From JACJYC01 sp964558465 (GTDB lineage: Bacteria > Bacteroidota > Bacteroidia > Chitinophagales > Saprospiraceae), in the NCBI GenBank assembly GCA_964558465.1, contig CAZLEF010000100.1, positions 1 to 25,513 of the forward strand: a stretch of DNA of 25,513 bases, in the 5' to 3' direction. Positions within the stretch are counted from its first letter, which is position 1. Every line of letters begins with the position of its first letter. The translations under genes and the position numbers were made by a program. Shown here in pieces: positions 23,460-25,513 of this stretch. The notes beneath the pieces are model-generated. The model did no database searches, had not been told where the DNA came from, and worked only from the letters and a program-made list of their open reading frames with translations.

Positions 23460-23537
23460 AATGCAAAAATTTAAATGTAAAATTTAAAAGTGGCTTCTAC
23501 TTTTACATTTTGCGTTTCGCATTTTACATTTTGCATT
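23451..23537. repeat. AT-rich heptad array with inverted arm
   Basis: AAAATGT, AAAATGC, AAAAATT, TAAATGT, AAAATTT and AAAAGTG (23451-23492) are followed after a short spacer by the complementary-sense words TTTTACA, TTTTGCG, TTTCGCA, TTTTACA, TTTTGCA (23501-23535). The two halves can fold back imperfectly. The array begins inside the hydrolase gene, supplying its AAA ATG TAA ending. It marks the point after which base composition becomes AT-rich. Confidence 0.85.
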
Positions 23538-23931
23538 TAAATGATTGGTTTTTATAAAATATACCTATATTTCCATGAACGAAATTGAAACCCTAAGGAA
23601 AAAGATCAATGAACCGCCTTTTGATAAAAACACAGTCTGTGGCCTCCGGTGAAACTTAGAAGGATTTTGAGACCCGATTCAAAACCATAAAAAAGATGAA
23701 GGTAACTCGTAGGTGGGTCGCGTTGGTGTTTTAAATCCTGTTGCTCCATTCATTCGTCTCGCCTCATCCGGAAGTCAGCTTTCTTTCAAATGTTAAAAAA
23801 TTGGATTAATTGCAACAAAATTTTGGATAAGTAATATAAAATGGTGAACTTGCAATAATCCTTACTTTTAGTCAAGTGAGGTACTTTCATTATAGCCAAA
23901 AAAAAATTACCTAAGCCAAAATATTAAGCAA
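23460..23931. other. AT-rich intergenic region
   Basis: This 472-bp gap contains the heptad array at its start and then about 390 bp with no clear gene. A 25-codon frame at 23575-23652 may be a remnant. A partial -7-like TACTTTTA occurs about 70 nt before the nuclease gene, without a well-placed upstream element. No integrase, tRNA or terminal repeat was found. Confidence 0.4.
23575..23652 (+). pseudogene. Short frame, possible gene remnant
   Basis: ATG at 23575 opens 25 codons (MNEIETLRKKINEPPFDKN and a few more residues) ending in TGA. The composition and opening look protein-like, but the frame stops abruptly and nothing recognisable follows. It could be a decayed 5' end of a gene left by an insertion, a small peptide gene, or chance. 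Confidence 0.2.
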
Positions 23932-25320
23932 ATGGAAGACAAAAAAAATCCAAAAAAAAGTGATGTGATAATCACATGGTCGCAATCTAACCCCATTCCA
24001 AGAGAATCAGATTCAAATGAGTTGTCCCCTGAACTTTCAAGTATGACCTCTGGTGATAGCGATACTTATTGGGAGGCTTCTGGAATGTTTGTATCTAATC
24101 CGATTGATATAGGAATAAATGAAACTCAAGAACTTGATTTCAAGAAGCGGAGAACCGCTTTAAAAACTACGCCTATATCGAACTACAAAATTTCTGTTGA
24201 AGATGAATTTGATTCGAAGGTACCCAACAAGTATAAGGAAATATTTGAAAACCGTGATAGTGGGTATTATATCTTAAAAATGTTAAAGGATGATTACAAA
24301 CCTCATCAAATTATATCCGGAAAAGAAGATCAAAACATGCGTGATCAAAGAATATGGGAGTTGATTGGACTTAGGTATTCAAAAGTAAACCGATGGTTCG
24401 AAGCTCTTCAAATTTTTTATGCACTTTATCAACACATGCTGAAATGGCAAATTGAAAATAATGATTGGACCCATAAAGCTATGCCGCTTGTTTGGATGGC
24501 AGATATTTACCACCGCATCAACTTTAAAGCTACTTCAAAAGCATTTATGATGATGGTTTTAGTGGATGATTCAATAAGGGATTTAACAGACAAAGGAAGC
24601 CTAAATATTAAAGATGGTGGAACATATTTCAGGTTACGCTATAAATATGGAATGTCTCATGAAGAAATCACCGGATACAGCAAAAAAATATATGACTTAT
24701 ATATTAAAAATAACGGTATTGATTTTTATAGATTCCCTGAATACATACTTCAAAAAATTGATCACAATTGGAAATCTGAACTACCTACATTAGACGAGTA
24801 TTCTTACTATAGCTGTAATCCTGTTTACATTGAATTCTTAGAAAAGAAGAAAAAGGATGGATCTGGCAAAGCATTGGAAAATTTGGCTGCATATTTGATT
24901 TCTTGTATTCCGGGTTCACGGGTTTTCGAAAGAGGGCGTCAGAGGGATGGTGGATCTGATTACGATGCCTTATGCTCAATAGATGGCCAGTTATCAGACT
25001 TTAGATCAGATCTAAGTCGTTACTTCATTTGCGAATGCAAGGATTTAACAAAAGACGCCGTTGATTTCACAACTATTGCAAAACTTAGTAGGGTGCTGAC
25101 TTCCATTAAATCAAATTTTGGAATCATTTTTACAAATAAAGGTGTTTCTGGTAAAGGGAAAATGAAAAGTGGAGAGAAGGAGATATTTAAGATTTACCAA
25201 GATAGTGGTATGGTTATCCTGGTCATCGATGAATCAGACATTAGAACGCTGAAGGAAGGAGGAAATCTTATTGGCATGATAAGAACAAAATATGAAAGGA
25301 TTAGGTTGGATCTTCAATGA
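23932..25320 (+). CDS. Mrr-like PD-(D/E)XK nuclease with helical N-terminal half
   Basis: Protein of 462 residues. Residues 1-80 are polar and probably disordered. About 95-290 are helix-rich with a TPR-like look (ALQIFYALYQHMLKWQIEN, PLVWMADIYHRINFKATSKAFMMM), with no assigned family. The C-terminal part (about 310-450) is a restriction-endonuclease-like fold: Glu316 in KALENLAAYLIS, Asp343/Asp345 in DGGSDYDALC, and Glu368-Cys-Lys370 in YFICECKD form the PD-(D/E)XK site. SNFGIIFTNKGVSGKG and GMVILVIDESDIRTL are typical of Mrr-like domains. The gene is much more AT-rich than its neighbours and has no partner in view, so recent acquisition is likely. A role in phage or plasmid defence is plausible; DNA as substrate is inferred from the fold. 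Confidence 0.75.
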   Translation: MEDKKNPKKSDVIITWSQSNPIPRESDSNELSPELSSMTSGDSDTYWEASGMFVSNPIDIGINETQELDFKKRRTALKTTPISNYKISVEDEFDSKVPNKYKEIFENRDSGYYILKMLKDDYKPHQIISGKEDQNMRDQRIWELIGLRYSKVNRWFEALQIFYALYQHMLKWQIENNDWTHKAMPLVWMADIYHRINFKATSKAFMMMVLVDDSIRDLTDKGSLNIKDGGTYFRLRYKYGMSHEEITGYSKKIYDLYIKNNGIDFYRFPEYILQKIDHNWKSELPTLDEYSYYSCNPVYIEFLEKKKKDGSGKALENLAAYLISCIPGSRVFERGRQRDGGSDYDALCSIDGQLSDFRSDLSRYFICECKDLTKDAVDFTTIAKLSRVLTSIKSNFGIIFTNKGVSGKGKMKSGEKEIFKIYQDSGMVILVIDESDIRTLKEGGNLIGMIRTKYERIRLDLQ

Positions 25321-25384
25321 TTAATGGAATAATCACGTATAACACATCTTTAAAATAGCGACTATATAGTTTTATGGCTTGTTG

Positions 25385-25491
25385 CCCCCCCCAAAGGGTC
25401 GAGTGCTTCCAGGCTCGCTAATCGCTCGGCCCTAAGGGCTGCTCCCTTAGGGTCGCCCCATCCAGCCCCCTGGCGCGATCCTTTGGTGGGG
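25385..25491. repeat. GC-rich multi-stem sequence
   Basis: An outer stem pairs CCCC and CCAAAGG (25386-25397) with CCTTTGG and GGGG (25480-25491), with one mismatch. Inside are CCCTAAGGG (25430-25438) and its complement CCCTTAGGG (25444-25452) around a 5-nt loop, and a small CCAG/CTGG hairpin (25462-25473). The block is sharply GC-rich after an AT-rich gene. It may be a transposon end, a large intergenic repeat or a structured RNA; the window ends too soon to tell. Confidence 0.6.
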
Positions 25492-25513
25492 TGAGAAACT
25501 TCGAGGGTACAAC

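Noticed and set aside
23460..25513. Complete mobile element or prophage
   Set aside because: No integrase, transposase, attachment repeat or phage gene is visible; only composition suggests transfer.

Overview
The window reads as a chromosomal segment of a Bacteroidota bacterium, most likely a Saprospiraceae-like (Saprospiria) organism. The evidence is two kinds of type IX secretion (T9SS) sorting domain (gliding-motility type B and type A), a TonB-dependent receptor with an N-terminal CarboxypepD_reg-like domain, a compact primary sigma factor lacking region 1.1, near absence of Shine-Dalgarno sequences, and a candidate TAnnTTTG promoter. No rRNA, tRNA, CRISPR array, integrase or transposase was seen. 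The taxonomic call is inference from gene families.

Layout: 53-2455 (minus) holds a class III-type sirtuin and the bifunctional NAD(P)HX repair enzyme NnrE/NnrD, both acting on nicotinamide nucleotides. A family III CoA-transferase (plus) starts back to back with NnrE/D, apparently from a non-ATG codon. 3610-12853 is a cell-surface block: a 1280-residue adhesin-like T9SS protein with a two-fold internal duplication, a convergent TonB receptor, and two T9SS type A proteins that look like partial paralogues. 12868-16546 (minus) holds a YigZ/IMPACT protein, an SH3-type lipoprotein, RpoD and a polyprenol-phosphate mannosyltransferase-like GT2 enzyme. A divergent outer-membrane barrel protein and a 2TM-domain protein follow.

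18310-22661 is an operon-like set encoding a form II (AYRGAGR) CoxS-CoxL-CoxM molybdenum hydroxylase plus a CoxG-like SRPBCC protein. No coxD/E/F or molybdenum-cofactor genes are present here. It is followed by a secreted alpha/beta hydrolase. From about 23540 the base composition becomes visibly AT-rich; this stretch carries one gene, a 462-residue protein with a C-terminal PD-(D/E)XK (Mrr-like) nuclease domain and a helical N-terminal half, a candidate defence gene. It ends at a GC-rich multi-stem sequence near the window edge.

The most unusual signal is not a gene. At least eight intergenic gaps carry short-unit repeat arrays (7-, 8- or 20-bp units, never a multiple of three). Three word families are each seen twice, always in the same orientation relative to the upstream gene. 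In six gaps the first repeat bases include, or directly abut, the stop codon of that gene. A separate 17-bp palindrome is inserted in two different array families. I know of no named description of this arrangement, and it is the main candidate for something undescribed.
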